The notes: generated from the letters alone by a model not told the origin. A DNA stretch of 64,000 bases from Ophiura sarsii (GCA_035610835.1 CM069455.1:36425278-36489277), one strand, 5' to 3'. Shown: positions 19,593-32,225, counted from the stretch's first letter. Translations and numbers: made by a program.

Positions 19593-19828
19593 AATTCTGA
19601 GGTGTGCAGTTCGTTTTAGAACATCTGAAATTTAAAATGAACTGCACACCTGGGAAAGTATGATGCCAAAGGCATATTTTTTGCACGTAAATCCAATACA
19701 AGAGTTCTGAAAATCGACACAAATATGACGTCATAACCATTGCTTCGGGACAAAATGGCGCGATACCCCACCCCCCCCCCCCCCCCCCCCCCCCCCCTAG
19801 TCAGTGGTCATAATAATAGGGATCATCA

Positions 19829-19885
19829 CACTTGCAATACCTATAAATGCCTAACTTTGCAGTAAACCGCTCTTGACTGGTAGGC
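19829..19885. repeat. Stray unit of the 52-bp repeat
   Basis: CACTTGCAATACCTATAAAT followed by GCCTAACTTTGCAGTAAACC and GCTCTTGACTGGTA matches the second subtype of the array at 15851-16650. It is 3.2 kb away, just outside the target duplication of the TIR element. Confidence 0.75.
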
Positions 19886-20194
19886 ATAGCAGTAGCACAA
19901 GTCACGCTGCACAAACCTGCCACACACACACATTTCGTAAACAAATGAGAAATTCCTATTTGTTATTTTTCACTTCATATAATTTACTTATGTTCTTGAA
20001 TTTGTTGGGGAGTGTCAATTAATTAACCCTCCTAGAAACAACAGTGGTTTTAATACAGCGCGTGAAATCTAGTACTTTTCCCATTGAGTGAACTGATGAT
20101 TCAAGTATAGGATACATGAATGTATTGTTTAAAATATATCTAATATTCACATATTTTGTTGTAAAAATGATGAAAATGATGATTGTTTTGAACT

Positions 20195-21385
20195 AATCGG
20201 CCGAGTGCACCAATGACGAGTAGCTGAAAATAGCGCTACCTCGCTAGTAACCTGAGGGCGTAACCCAAAATTTGAGAGCGCCAATGAGGGGTAAGCTACT
20301 AGGCTAGTAACTGGCGGTAATTTACGCTAAATGTTATACCTGACCGGACCCAAGAGTAGGTTGGGGGCATAACGTTTTATGCCACAAGCAGTGACAAGTC
20401 AGTCGATTCTAGCAGTAGCGTAAATTTGTGTGAACATTGGAGGGGATGATTCGCTGGTGCTGAAAGACCAATTGCGCTTGCATGCCCAGGTGGTGTCTAT
20501 TTGAAGTGGAATGTGACCCCTCATAAGCTGAAAGATTTTTGTATTTTTGAAAATCCATTCATGCAATTTGGTGATTTTTTTAAGTTAAAATTTAGATCAC
20601 AACTCCTTTTGCCCATTCAAACACCGATTTTGGGTCATATTTTAACCAAAATGTACTAATTGTCCAAGGATCTTAAATAATGACTAAATAAATAAACTTT
20701 TTATTAATCAAAACTGATAAAGCCAAGTTTAAACATTATTTTGAGTGGAAGAAGAAAAAAGCATATCGTGCCGTGCGTGGTCTGGGGATCGAAACGGGGT
20801 TCTGCCGGTTAACAAAGCGAAGGACAAGGTATCCACGCCACGGAAGTATTTGTGTTAGTAGATGTGTTATAATTGTATATCAATTGTTTCCATCGGGTGC
20901 TTGTGTTTGTCATTAAAATTGTGCTTTTTGGTGCAATGTTTGTATGTGCCCCTCGCCCAAATATGTTTGCAATGTAATGATAGTTTTAATTTTGAAAAAG
21001 CGTAAACAAACTTCGAAATTTTTGGCCATAAAATGACATAATTTTTTTTCCGGATTGCAGGCCGACTCCACGTGATTCTTGATTTACACTCACCTATGAC
21101 CTAGCGAGTGACGACACGCTTTTAATATTACGGAGGACTTATCACGTCAGAATTTTACATTAAACTATAGGTTAACACTTGGCATATGAGCGGCCAATTA
21201 ATTTTGTAAGGGGACGATGCTGATTAATGTGGATATTTACCTCGCTAGTTGCTATTCTGGTGTTATTCGCCAGTTATGCTCTAAGAATTACATCGTTAGT
21301 AGTTATGCTACAGTTAGAGCATAACTACTAGGGAGTAGCTTACCTCCCTATTAAGTTACCCAGTCATTGGTGCACTCGGCGATTA
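20195..21385. mobile_element. TIR element of about 1.19 kb
   Basis: GCCGAGTGCACCAATGAC at 20200-20217 is matched by its reverse complement at 21363-21380, with TAATCG extending both ends. Weaker inner pairing continues (GTAGCTTAC). No transposase. It contains the tRNA-like module at about 20680-21060. The target duplication was not resolved. Confidence 0.6.
20790..20855 (-). repeat. tRNA-derived SINE-like head
   Basis: Minus strand: CGTGGCGTGGATACC (A-box-like), CCTTCGCTTTGTTAACCGG (anticodon-arm-like) and CCCGTTTCGATCCCC (B box). The downstream body shares ATGTTTG, CAATGTAATGATAGTTTTAA and an A/T-rich end with the copy at 19199-19450. Confidence 0.5.
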
Positions 21386-24300
21386 TGTTAGGTTCAATTA
21401 CTCACTGAATGACGTTTCTAATAACACAATCCTCTACTGCACAAACAAAGTTTTTTTTATTCTTATTTGAAAAAGAACTCTGTCTTCGTAGACTGATTTT
21501 ACTCTATCAAAACTATGTCAAGTATATCATTTTGTCGAGATAGTAGTATATGGTCGAATCAACGAAAGTGTACACGTGATGTTCAGGTCTATAATAAATA
21601 ATCTATATCTTGACTATTTTATTTTTGTGTTATACGTATCCGCCTCGATGAGACGCTTCGCGCCATATATAATATGACTTACGTCTATGCACAATTGGGC
21701 GTATGCGAGCAATAAACATGCTATTTTTCACCCTTTTTACAAAATAGTTGTTAAGGTTTTATTTTAGACATATAACCGTTTAGATGAAAACGAGCTGAAA
21801 ATAATTTTACCTGTTTGATAGGTGGATATCTCAAGAATGCCTCTTGTAATTTGTGTTACTTTTGATCAATCCCCTGAATTGTTGTGATTTACCAATACAT
21901 GTTTTGTTAAATCTCACTTTCGGGGAAGAATTCGCCTCAGGTAGTGTAATTTGTGCTGTAAGTTGACCTAAATATGTCAAATACTTAAATGCATTGTCCC
22001 CAATCAAGTCGATTTTGGATAAAGTTGTTAGAATTTTAAAAGCGAAACGATCGGTTTGGTAAAAAAAATGCATTATCTCCGAATACCTATTTAAAACACT
22101 GCCATTTTAATATAAACACAGATTAGTGAATGATATCTATAGAATAAGTGAAGTATGATACAATGGTCACGGTGTGCTAAGTTTTATCATTTTGAAGGCA
22201 ACATTTTTTGAAATATCTGCAATAAAGGACTGTATTCGTAGGCAAATTTGAATTATGAACTGTTACCTTCAAATACAAATAACGATACCGTGGTACTTTC
22301 CTCTGTTGTTACATACTTGTAACGACTGGAATAAAGTAGAAATGTGCGCTGCGTTCGGCAAGCAACGGATAGTTTTGCATCAATCTTTCAGCTTTTGTAA
22401 GTAACTTTTCACAAAATCTGTAGTTTGCGAACAAGTGCATCAATAATTTGTCGTTGTCTTAAAAGTTGATTGAATATAGCCTCCCTCTGTCTCAATCTCT
22501 GACAGTTGATTTAAATCGCAATAGGGGTGATTAATGTTTATTTAAATATTCAGTAACAGCTTCTCGTGCATGATTTCATGTTGTATTCGGAGGTAACATG
22601 TATATGTAGGCAACATTCATAATATACACGGTGCATATTGGCCCTAAATGATTTTATTTTACATACAAGCAGTGCGCAATCATACAATCTGAGTGGATAT
22701 ATAATTAGATTTATAATTTGGAGGAAAAAATTAATATTCCCTTATTAATGAAAATAGAAGGTGTTAATTTAAATAAAATGCATGGTGTAATCACACTGGT
22801 TTTGCCGAGAACATATTTTTTGTTGGAGTTAGAGTGAATGAATGTTATTTATATCCATAGATTACACGTTGATCGTCTCAAAATGGGTACATTTAGTCAT
22901 AATATCCATGATATTTCGGCTTCATAATCAATTTTTTTCATATTCAATTTTGTATTCGTAGGTAACCTATATATTAGTTAATGAGCATGGTACAAATTAC
23001 TGTATTGTTTTTCGCTTTCATTCGCACCCTAATAGTATGTAAATATTAAGGCAGAAATGTATAAGACGGAATAATATCGTTTGGTGCGTAATATTGTTTT
23101 AAACCAGCTTGTCGAAATGATGTATGCGCAGTTAACCAACTTCCCCTGGAATTGCAGAGAAGTGGACTACTGAGGTACATAATATTGGCCATTATTGTAG
23201 TTGTATTTGAAATGGAATTCATGTGTCACAAATATAAACTAACTTGCTTCATTTTTGCTCGGGCAGGTTATGTAATGTCACCGAAGCGTATTTTTAGTGA
23301 ACAAGAAATTTAGTAAAACATTTTCCCTTTATTTAAAGGTGGGAGGGAATCAAGGGTAGGCCTAACTGATTTCAGTCTCAAATCAAAATTGTTCATGAAT
23401 AATTCTTCCGACATTCATTAATTAGTGTAATTGAACTAGCAGTGGTTGATTTAAAAGAAAATCACAATGAAAGGCACATGCCCGACAATATCTCTGTCGT
23501 GGCAAACCTATTAGATAGTGTTTTTAATCAAACAACATTGATTTTAAACATGAAATTCCTATTTTGTCTACATCTGACTAAATATTTCATATTGTGATTC
23601 TATGTCAAACGGAATCTGCCTCCGGTTGAAACTCGATAAAAACTGACTATGTACGACTTTTAGAATGATACAAATTCCAAACTAGGAAATTATATCTTAA
23701 TTCTAATCTGACAACTGAATGTCTTGCTGTAAGTTGTATGTGCTTATTTCCGCTGTGGACTGAAATGCACAACATTTGAATGTTCTAGACTTTGAACATG
23801 GTTCGGCTCATTTTAAACTTATAAAAATAATATAAGGTATGATATGAAATTATTTCAAAGTATATATTAAATGAATTAAAAAGCGATCTGGCTTTCGTGT
23901 TTAAAACAGCTATTCAAAATGATAACTGCTAGAAGACTCACTTGCCTCCTTCATTTAGAACAAATTGTGGAAGACAACTGGTTGTTTTATTGCTTTAAAA
24001 CAAATAACCTGACATTCAAGACTATGAATTACAGCAAATCAAACTGTTTGCTAAAAGACAACGCTTGCTTTCTAATTAATGATGGCTCGAGGAAATGTTC
24101 AATAGTTGATTCGATCAATACTTTGGATTCACACGAAAACTGAAACTTTCATTCTAACATTCTAAAATGTCCTATAATAAACAAAGAGTATTTATGTTCT
24201 ACTAGATAATTCATCCTCGTGACAAGAGAGAGATGAAGAACTAACTACACAAAGAATACAACAAGATCACTAAACTTGTTAAGTAGAGATTACAAGGCTG

Positions 24301-24765
24301 AATGATCAGAGGTATCTTACTTAAAAATGTTTCTATAATGCTTAATATTGTATTATGTTTAGTTTTAATGATGGACATGCTTTTTACCAAATGAGATGAG
24401 TAAGAATATTATTACTAGCGAGTTAATGGATTGTTTAACTATACCTTTACGAAATTTAAACCAGTACGATATGTATTTTGTCATCATCTTGCTTGTATCA
24501 GATGTTAAACTATTACACACTTCTGACTGTTTTGTAGAAGTTAAACGCACATTCTATAATTGAAAGTCAAGCAAGAAAGACACTTACAAAATTGGATAAT
24601 CAGATACGTTAGCATAATAAAACATTTTCTGTCGTAATTATCATGTGTAAATTAATTTTAATCAACATTCCTTAACAAATTAGATGATCAATAATACTAA
24701 CAGTATAGGCCTGTGAGTTTATTGATGTTTAGGATGTTTTCTTTTATATCTTAGAAATAGGAACA
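21386..24765. other. Long noncoding stretch up to the assembly gap
   Basis: No exon, RNA gene or transposon terminus was recognised over about 3.4 kb. TGTATTCGTAGG or a near match recurs at 22231, 22581 and 22951. A 74-codon frame at 23919-24143 lacks splice sites and family features. Confidence 0.4.
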
Positions 24766-24865
24766 NNNNNNNNNNNNNNNNNNNNNNNNNNNNNNNNNNN
24801 NNNNNNNNNNNNNNNNNNNNNNNNNNNNNNNNNNNNNNNNNNNNNNNNNNNNNNNNNNNNNNNNN
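24766..24865. other. Assembly gap (100 N)
   Basis: Exactly 100 N, the conventional placeholder for a gap of unknown length. The distance and continuity between the two sides are not certain. Confidence 0.99.
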
Positions 24866-25387
24866 AAACAAATTGAAGTTCAAACATTTAATTTCTTAAC
24901 ACAAGAACTTTGAAGAGTCTCGTGTTTGGCTCTAAGTTCAACCAAGAATTACAGCAATCCAAGATCATTGACCGCATGCTGAGGGACCTCGAGTATGATC
25001 AAGGCGAAATGTACAGGCAATGGAATCGTAACGAACAAACTATGCATGGATAAAGACTACAACTATTAAAAAGCAAATGTGAACAAATGAGTCTTTAAGT
25101 ATTTTAAAACTAAAATACAGTTTCTGCGCGTTATTTACATGGAGAGGAATATCATTCCAAAGTCTAGTGGCAGACACAGCGGTGAATGTATTACCTAGTC
25201 AATGTATGGGGTTTCCGCACTAAATATAACCTTTTAAGACATATACATATAAAAGATGTGAGGTGACATCATAATAATTTAAAAAATATAAAAAATGCAA
25301 CATCTAATCTCTCAAAAGATGATAGTTTTGACTAATCTAAATCACACGAAGGCCTCTTTAACAGCGCTTACTGTTGTCTTCTCATCC
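24866..25387. other. Noncoding stretch after the gap
   Basis: Nothing is recognised. Confidence 0.35.
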
Positions 25388-25466
25388 ATCTGAATCATTA
25401 GCTATGTTGGTATAGCGGCGGTCTACAGTTCCTGAGGTCCCAGGTTCAGATCCGTGGAGTTCAGAT
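25388..25466 (+). repeat. tRNA-like SINE head
   Basis: A perfect 7-bp acceptor-like stem (ATCTGAA with TTCAGAT) closes a 79-nt segment with an A-box-like TTAGCTATGTTGGTA and the B box GGTTCAGATCC. The middle, AGTTCCTGAGGTCCCAGG, closely parallels AGTTCAGGAGGTCCTAGG at 51838-51855, so both belong to one tRNA-derived family. The T stem is imperfect, so a SINE head or tRNA pseudogene is likelier than a functional tRNA. Confidence 0.55.
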
Positions 25467-26556
25467 GAGTTCATTATATTTTTTCAGTAACACCGCAGTG
25501 TTTTTAACTATATCTATTTCACCTTTGTTTATACAGAAACGACAACACGATATGTAACTCACACAATGGGGGACTATGCTATCTACAGGTATGTAGTATT
25601 GAAGAACCTTTGGCCTGTGTATGTTGTTATGGGAGAGTGTTTGGTCAACTAGAAGGGAGGCTCAAATCCAAATACATCATACTTAGCAATACAAAAGTGA
25701 CTTGGAGTTTGCATATTTCAAGTCCGTGGAACTACATTGTATATTGCAATGTAATTTACACAATAGAACACTAAATTTGGTTTTTGAAGAAAAACAATTC
25801 TCTCTCATAATGGAAAGAATAAACACATAATAACCATGAGGTAATGGTATTAAGTATAGATTCGAGCTAGGCATATGCGTCCCCCCCCCCCCCCCCCACT
25901 CCTAAGAATGTTAAAGGACAAAACGCAAAGGACATTGACCAAGGGCATCTAAGTTATCTATGTTACATCATGTGCGCTCATTTTGACGAACACAAAAATA
26001 TGGGCATCGCCTTACCAGGGGTAGGGTAAGCCGCCGATGTCCGAAGGATTGCCACCTTAAAATATTTAAAAACTCGTATGGTTCTGAATTCTATAGTTTA
26101 TTGTTAGAAACATAATTTCCCTCACTTAAAGCAATCAACCTGGTAGTTATTAGCTAAAAGGTGCACCCACTCCACCCCTCTAAACAGGGAGATATGTCAT
26201 ATACTACCCCTGTTTTGTGACTCCGGTTGACATTCATAAATAGCGCTCTCATTTGTTTGACACAGTGACACTGGTCAACGTACGTAAAGGATAATAGCCG
26301 AGTATTACACCATTCTGGGGAAATGGATACAAATACAACAAATGTATTGTACTCTAGTAATGACGTTTTATGTGAGGTGACAACTGCAAGTTGTTTCAAT
26401 GTTTCCACTATATTGAGAGTGTCAAATTAAAGTGTGCAAGTCAATAATCTTGGAATAAATGCTTCAATCATTTGATAATACTAATAATGCAGCGATATTA
26501 CAATAGGGTGAGGTATCAGGGGGTTATATAAAACTTACTGTGATCATGCGGCAGCG
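25467..26556. other. Noncoding stretch with a C run
   Basis: A C run of about 18 lies near 25880-25897. No exon is recognised. Confidence 0.35.
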
Positions 26557-27714
26557 TTCGAATTAAGTCGTTGTCCGGCTGCCCGAGACAACCAAAATGC
26601 ACCCTTGAAGTTGCCAGGCGGACAACCAAAACTCTTACAAGAAGTTAACACATAAATAAATATTTCACAAACTGTGAATGAAACCCAAATCAACCAGCTA
26701 AATACTAAAACATTTCAAGTTTCAGAGAGCAAAGTCGGCAAATATCCATCTAATCATCTACATTTATTGTACTTCCATGATCTAATTTGGACCTTTATTC
26801 ACTTTATTTTATGTAAAGGGTTCAACAAAAGAAAGTATACCACTTTGTTTATGTCATTTTGAGTAACTTTCAATTTGTTTTTGTCCAAACAGGCTAGATA
26901 GGCATTTAGATGAATCTTTTAGGCATAATTTGATACCAAATTTGCCCCCTAACAACAAAGATAAACCATAATTAGCGCCATTTAAAGGAAAATATCCCAT
27001 TTTCAAAAGTCGCATTTCCAATACACAGCACGTATTTGGTATCGGCGGTAATCCAATGTACATGTAGTAAATCACATACATATATCGTCAGCCTGCTTCG
27101 ATAATTGCCTAACTCACTTTTCAGCGAGTTTGTTTGCATAAATCATGACTTCATTACATTATGCACATGCTGTTATAATACCTAAGCCATTGACCAATCA
27201 AAAGTGTTGATAAATGCACAATTGCAATTCTGCCTAAGTCAGCATTGTGAGTTAGGCAGATTGTACTAATGATGAAAATTGTTTAAAATGGGTCATATTC
27301 ATATTAACTCGTATTAGGCATATAACAAGCCACATTTCACTTAAAGGTATATCCCCAACCTAATTCTATCCAACAGTTACTGCTCCTGTTGGAATTTACC
27401 TGCACTATTCATGTTGCTATTCAACATATCGTCAGCTTGCTTCGATAGTTCCTAACTCACTTTTCATACTAGTTTTTTTCAAACTAGAAAAAATGAGTTA
27501 GGCAATATTATCGAAGCAGGCTGACGATTTGTGTATTACGGTCTAGGCATTGCAATTTGCAAACACGGCGAGACAATTACTGTCCTTAAGTTTATTAAGT
27601 TAATCCTTTTAATCAATTAAACACATACATAATATGGACAACCCAAAATTGTGGCGGACAACCATAATTTCCTGTATGTCCGCTGGACAACCATGTTTTT
27701 TCCTTAATTCGAAA
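26557..27714. repeat. Possible TIR element of about 1.16 kb
   Basis: TTCGAATTAAG at the left is matched by CTTAATTCGAA at the right, with GGTTGTCC-type sequence inside both ends and GCGGACAACCA repeated internally. The termini are short, so the call is tentative. It encloses the element at 27085-27527. Confidence 0.35.
27085..27527. mobile_element. MITE-like element with internal hairpin
   Basis: TCGTCAGCCTGCTTCGATAA at 27085 is the inverse of the end at 27527 (ATTATCGAAGCAGGCTGACGA region), with CCTAACTCA continuing the match. A third copy, in forward orientation at 27429, makes 27429-27527 a hairpin of about 99 bp by itself. The larger unit may therefore be two insertions or a partial duplication. 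Confidence 0.55.
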
Positions 27715-30364
27715 TTATCACAATAAACCTATTAGTAGTAACAACAACGAATAACAATAGTTCCAATGCTGAATTAACTGTAAATGTGTGCAATGGCATG
27801 GCAACATCCAAGGATGGGGCGTTCAATTTCAAAAGACACAACACATTCAAAGGACGGGCGTATCACTGACTGAATGTTAACACCTTTTTTACAAAACATT
27901 ACATAGGTATTGTAAAATCATTACATCAATAACGCCACAAGCTTTGTTATACATTACGGTTCTGTTCCCTTTATATTTACAACTTTTTTGGACCATAGTA
28001 TCGATGGTTGTATATCTTGATTCCCCCCCCCCCCCCCCCAACTCTTTGAGTTATTGCACCAGCTGTTAGTGCCTACAGCGCTTTGGTTACCTACACCGGG
28101 CCTTCTGACCTTCCAACCCAGGTTTTGACTATAGGGTGTTTTTGCAGCAAGGCCGTCACACAAGTGGGGGTCATTGTCAAATTTAATCAATGCCGTTTTT
28201 GTTTGTATTCGTGATTTAAAGTACAAAAATGAACACATTATATACAGATAGCACAGTCTGCTTTTTGAACGAGCAAAATTGGTTGGATATATCTTGACTT
28301 ATGATATTAGAAAAATGTCATGTTCACAATAATTTCATACTCATTAGCTGTCTATAAATAACTTCAACCTGCAATAATAATTTGGGCGAGCAGCAAGCCG
28401 AATGTGTTAATTTTATCATTTGTTATGTTATAAAAATTATACTTTAAACTTCAATTTGTTATAACAACTAGTGCTGTTTCAGATTTTGTAAAATAAAATG
28501 TTCAAATTTCGAAAACAAATCACGATTGTAGTATTGCTAAAAGCAGGTTTTAGTTTTAAAAATGAGCCCAATGTGGACTTTGAAAAACCTAATGTGGCAA
28601 ACACTTTATTGCAACCAAGTTCCCCAGCATGTGGACTTGTCCGTGGACGGTACAATGTAGGTCTGCCAATTCCTGGTTGAAATATCACCCAACGCCCAAA
28701 TCGTAAGGTTTAAGCATGTTTTAGCGTAGTTGTATAAAGAATTTCTAGCTTTGAACTTCAATTTGTTGTACAGATTAGTGCTTATAGTATTTCAGATTTT
28801 ATAAAATAAAATATTCAAATGTTGAGGAGATGTCGATATAGCATTTCTAGATAGGACTTTATGTTCAATTATTAGCCTAAACATAAGGTGGCAAGGCTGT
28901 AATTACTAAATTAAATACACAAAGTCATAACACATTTTACATCTTTGAAAATGTCTTTCTAATGCAAAGGTTTTTGTTATGAGTTTTTGTTGGTCAGTAT
29001 TTTTGTGAATGTGTTCGTTTATCTCTTACACCCACACAATACCAAAAACTTCAAAACAAACACATGTCTAAATTTACCAAACAATGACTCTGTAATGTAT
29101 CAAATAACAAATAGATGATATCTGGAAAATGTGTGACCAAAATATAAAGTGTCAACATATAACTGTAGCCATCATTCTGCAAAAATATAAACAACACCAT
29201 TATAGAGTAGTTCATTTTTTTAAATTTACAGATATCAAATGAGACAACAATTACACCTATTTATTGCATACATGTAGGGTTGTAACTATGGATGCATACA
29301 TAACGCAATAACATTCACACATAAATAGTGTGTTGCATTCCTCTGGTATGCATGATTGCTCCCGATATGCTGTGACAATACCGATGTTCGGTGCACTAAC
29401 AGAACCAACTCAGGTTGTGTTCAAAATCCAAATTCCTAAACCCTGAGACCCGCGAAAACAGAAAACCGCTCTAGTTATAAACTTGTTATAGGCATAATTT
29501 TGTTAAAGGAAATCCGTGCCATGGAACTTTAGCGCTCAGATCTGTAGCATTAATATAATACAGACCACTTCTGTAGGTTAAAGTTTTTTAAAGTACCGCA
29601 TAAAGACAAAATCTGCGTTTGAAAGAAAAACAACCACATGTATGGACGTCGCCATATTGATTAAAGCTATGACAAAAGACTTGCGGGATGCGAGATGTTG
29701 GCATCTTTGTGTCATGTATTAATATTATCGATTTATGCATTGAAGTCAGGAGTGTCCAGCGACCTGTTGCTGACGATACGGTTTTAGTTACGATGACCAC
29801 AATATTGGGTATGGCAATTCCATCAGCACTTTCGACACAGACAACCGGGCGCGAATTTTAAATAATCACAGGTTGGGAATGTGCAGTTTAAATTCGGTTA
29901 ATTGAACATTATATAGTTCTGTGTTCAATTAAAATGGCAAATATGAAGACGTGAACGCAAGAAATCTGTAAGTCCATATTTGACATTGCAGGAATCAACA
30001 TAAAAGTTCAATTTGGCGGTTACTTGGTGAAGTATAGGTTATATCTCTGGGATTCATATTATACACAAAATTAGTACTTACATTGTTTATTGATCAATAT
30101 TAATCAATTTATTGAATTTGGACTTACGCACTTCTTGCGCTTACGTTGGCACCATAGGATTTGTACCGATTTGTTTTTATATTACCAATTCATAACAAAT
30201 CTTGCAAAAAATTCAAGCCTAATTCACATTTATTAAAATTACATTTCTAGCAAGTAAAGTGTTAGTCAGTGAAATTTGAAGTTTGTGAGGGTGAATTAGT
30301 AGCTATGAAGTGGTAAAAAACGCAATGACAATAGGGCGCCCAGAAGGTTTGATTCGCTCAGAAG
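27715..30364. other. Noncoding stretch with one direct repeat
   Basis: AACTTCAATTTGTT and TTTCAGATTTTGTAAAATAA occur at about 28447-28502 and, slightly changed, at about 28755-28816. A C run lies at about 28023-28039. Open frames here lack protein-like features. Confidence 0.4.
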
Positions 30365-30367
30365 GTA

Positions 30368-30505
30368 CACAGAAAGAAAAAAAGTGAGTCATCATCGAAA
30401 AATGAGTCATTTTGTCCATGTAGTGACACACTATGGCTCAAAATGAGTCATTTTGTCCGTGTAGTGTCTCATTTTACGATGATGACTCACTTTTTTCTTT
30501 CTGTG
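30368..30505. mobile_element. 138-bp MITE with TA target duplication
   Basis: Arms of about 38 bp: CACAGAAAGAAAAAAAGTGA with GTCATCATCG at the left and the near-perfect inverse at the right, flanked by TA at 30366-30367 and 30506-30507. The core repeats AATGAGTCATTTTGTCC twice. It abuts the 5' edge of the LINE remnant. Confidence 0.75.
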
Positions 30506-30508
30506 TAC

Positions 30509-32225
30509 GACAGGTCTGATGCCAAGAGTCAATATTGTATTGGCGCCCGTTTTATTTTGCATTTACATCAACGAATTAGCAAAAATGTTAGCTTCTCAAA
30601 ATGTTGGTATAAATATTTGTAATGTTAATATTAGTTCCCTTTTTTGGGCTGATGATGTTGTACTTATTGCTGAGAATGAAACTGATTTAAACCGTATGCT
30701 TAACGTTGCCGCCGAGTTTTCTAACAAGTGGAAACTTCAATTTAACCACACAAAATATAATGTCCTAGTTGTTGGTAAACAAATCAACAAAAACAAATTA
30801 TGGAAATTGGAGGATGACATTATTAAAGAGGTTGTCAGTTATAAATACTTTGGTATTCATATCACGAGGAATCTGTCAGATCATACGCACGTCAATGAGG
30901 TAATTTGTAAAGGTAATAAATTGATTGGCTATATTAAATTCATTATCAATAATCATGAGGATTTTGACAGGGTGCATTATGGGGATGTGTTGTGGAGGTC
31001 ACTGGCACTGCCATCTATAAATTACGCATGTGCGATTTCTACTTATAGTGCTAGTGACTACAAGAAACTTGAATCTCTTCAATTTCAAATGGCAAGATCA
31101 ATTCTAAAGGCCCCGCGTAATACACCGTCAATGTCACTCTTGGGCGATTTAGGCTGGGATACCATAGAATCTACCCATAATAGGATTAAAGCTAATTATT
31201 ATTCACGTTTTCATAATATGGGCCCTCACAGATGGCCTAAACTATTACTCAATGCAATGTTTATTATTCATGATCATGGTACTAAATTAAGATGGAAATG
31301 GCTTGACTCAATCAATCATATCTTATGTGATCACGGTATGGACTTTAACTTTTCAAGCATACAACCTAATAACCCCCGGATGGGTCCAAGTGTTTAAAAG
31401 AATAAATTCTCAACAAGATAATGATAGATGGTATCAAAATGTATGTGATAAATCTTCTTTAACATTTTATGTTCAGTTCAAAACACACCCATATTTGGAA
31501 AGTTATTTGAAGGACAAGCTTGATTTCTACGGGGCAAGCTTGAAGTTCAAAGCCCGTTCTAACACGCTTCCTCTAAATGGCAAACTTAGTTCGTGGGAGG
31601 TTAATAATGATGGTATGTGCTTACTTTGTAATAGTGGTTGTGAAGATATCAAACATTTTATGTTTCATGTAAGTCTCTACGTGCAATTCGTGACAATGAG
31701 CTTCACAACTTAGAATTGAATCTTCGCCGAGTAGATCTCTCCTATGTATGGCATCTCTTTAGTGTTAGTGACAATGATACACAACTTTGTTTAATTTTAG
31801 GTAGTACTTGTTTAAATGTCACCCCCATGGTGAGTAATTACTTATATGATGCATTGATTGATAAACAGTTTGATATATTTTGTAAATCTTATCTAAAACG
31901 TGCATGGTCGTGTAGGACAGTTTTGTTGAATGATAATAATACTAGCAGTAATACTGATATTAGTTAATGTACACACTCCATGTTACGCTTCATGACATAA
32001 GCTGAACCCATCTTCGTGTATGATATAATATTCATGATATTCATGATTGTATGCTTATTTTGCTTATTTTCTCTCTTTTGTCTTATCACTGTACAGTGTA
32101 TTTACTTGTATTCTTTGTGTATTTTACTCTTGTTTTTGTATTCTTTGGATGCACCACCTCCAGGTGGGTGCCGCTGCTTTGAAAGTGTTTTCCGAATAAA
32201 TAAATAAATAAAAATAAATAAAAAA
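30509..32225 (+). pseudogene. 5'-truncated LINE (non-LTR retrotransposon) with frameshifts
   Basis: Encodes part of a reverse transcriptase: LAPVLFCIYINELAKML (about 30540), catalytic FWADDVVLIAE (about 30645), thumb region SYKYFGIHITRNLSDHTHV, then LALPSINYACAIST. A frameshift near 31370 moves the reading to the frame of 31303-31713, where RSNTLPLNGKLSSWE and a C-x2-C...H zinc-knuckle-like CLLCNSGCEDIKHFMFH follow. A second frameshift near 31680 moves it to 31716-31967, which ends at a stop. The 3' end has a CACCTCCAGGTGGGTG hairpin and an AATAAATAAATAAA tail (to about 32225). The initiating Met is not meaningful. The clade is uncertain, and it is inactive. Confidence 0.85.

Larger units (their letters stand above)
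18675..19799. mobile_element. 1125-bp TIR element with 9-bp target duplication and G/C homopolymer ends
   Basis: The 9-bp direct repeat GTCAGTGGT lies at 18666-18674 and 19800-19808. The element starts TA then a 21-nt G run (18677-18697), CTGGGGTACCGCGCCATTTTG, and ends with its inverted form, CAAAATGGCGCGATACCCCA plus a 27-nt C run (19771-19797) and TA. A 9-bp duplication is typical of Mutator-like elements, so a non-autonomous MULE is possible. No transposase is present. The interior holds a tRNA-like module (about 19065-19450) and a second T-arm-like sequence (about 19555-19590). Confidence 0.75.

Noticed and set aside
28498..28680. 60-codon ORF and its minus-strand counterpart
   Set aside because: Lies in a duplicated noncoding segment; no splice or family evidence.
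29588..29800. 70-codon minus-strand ORF as a possible first exon
   Set aside because: No convincing donor, no recognisable domain.
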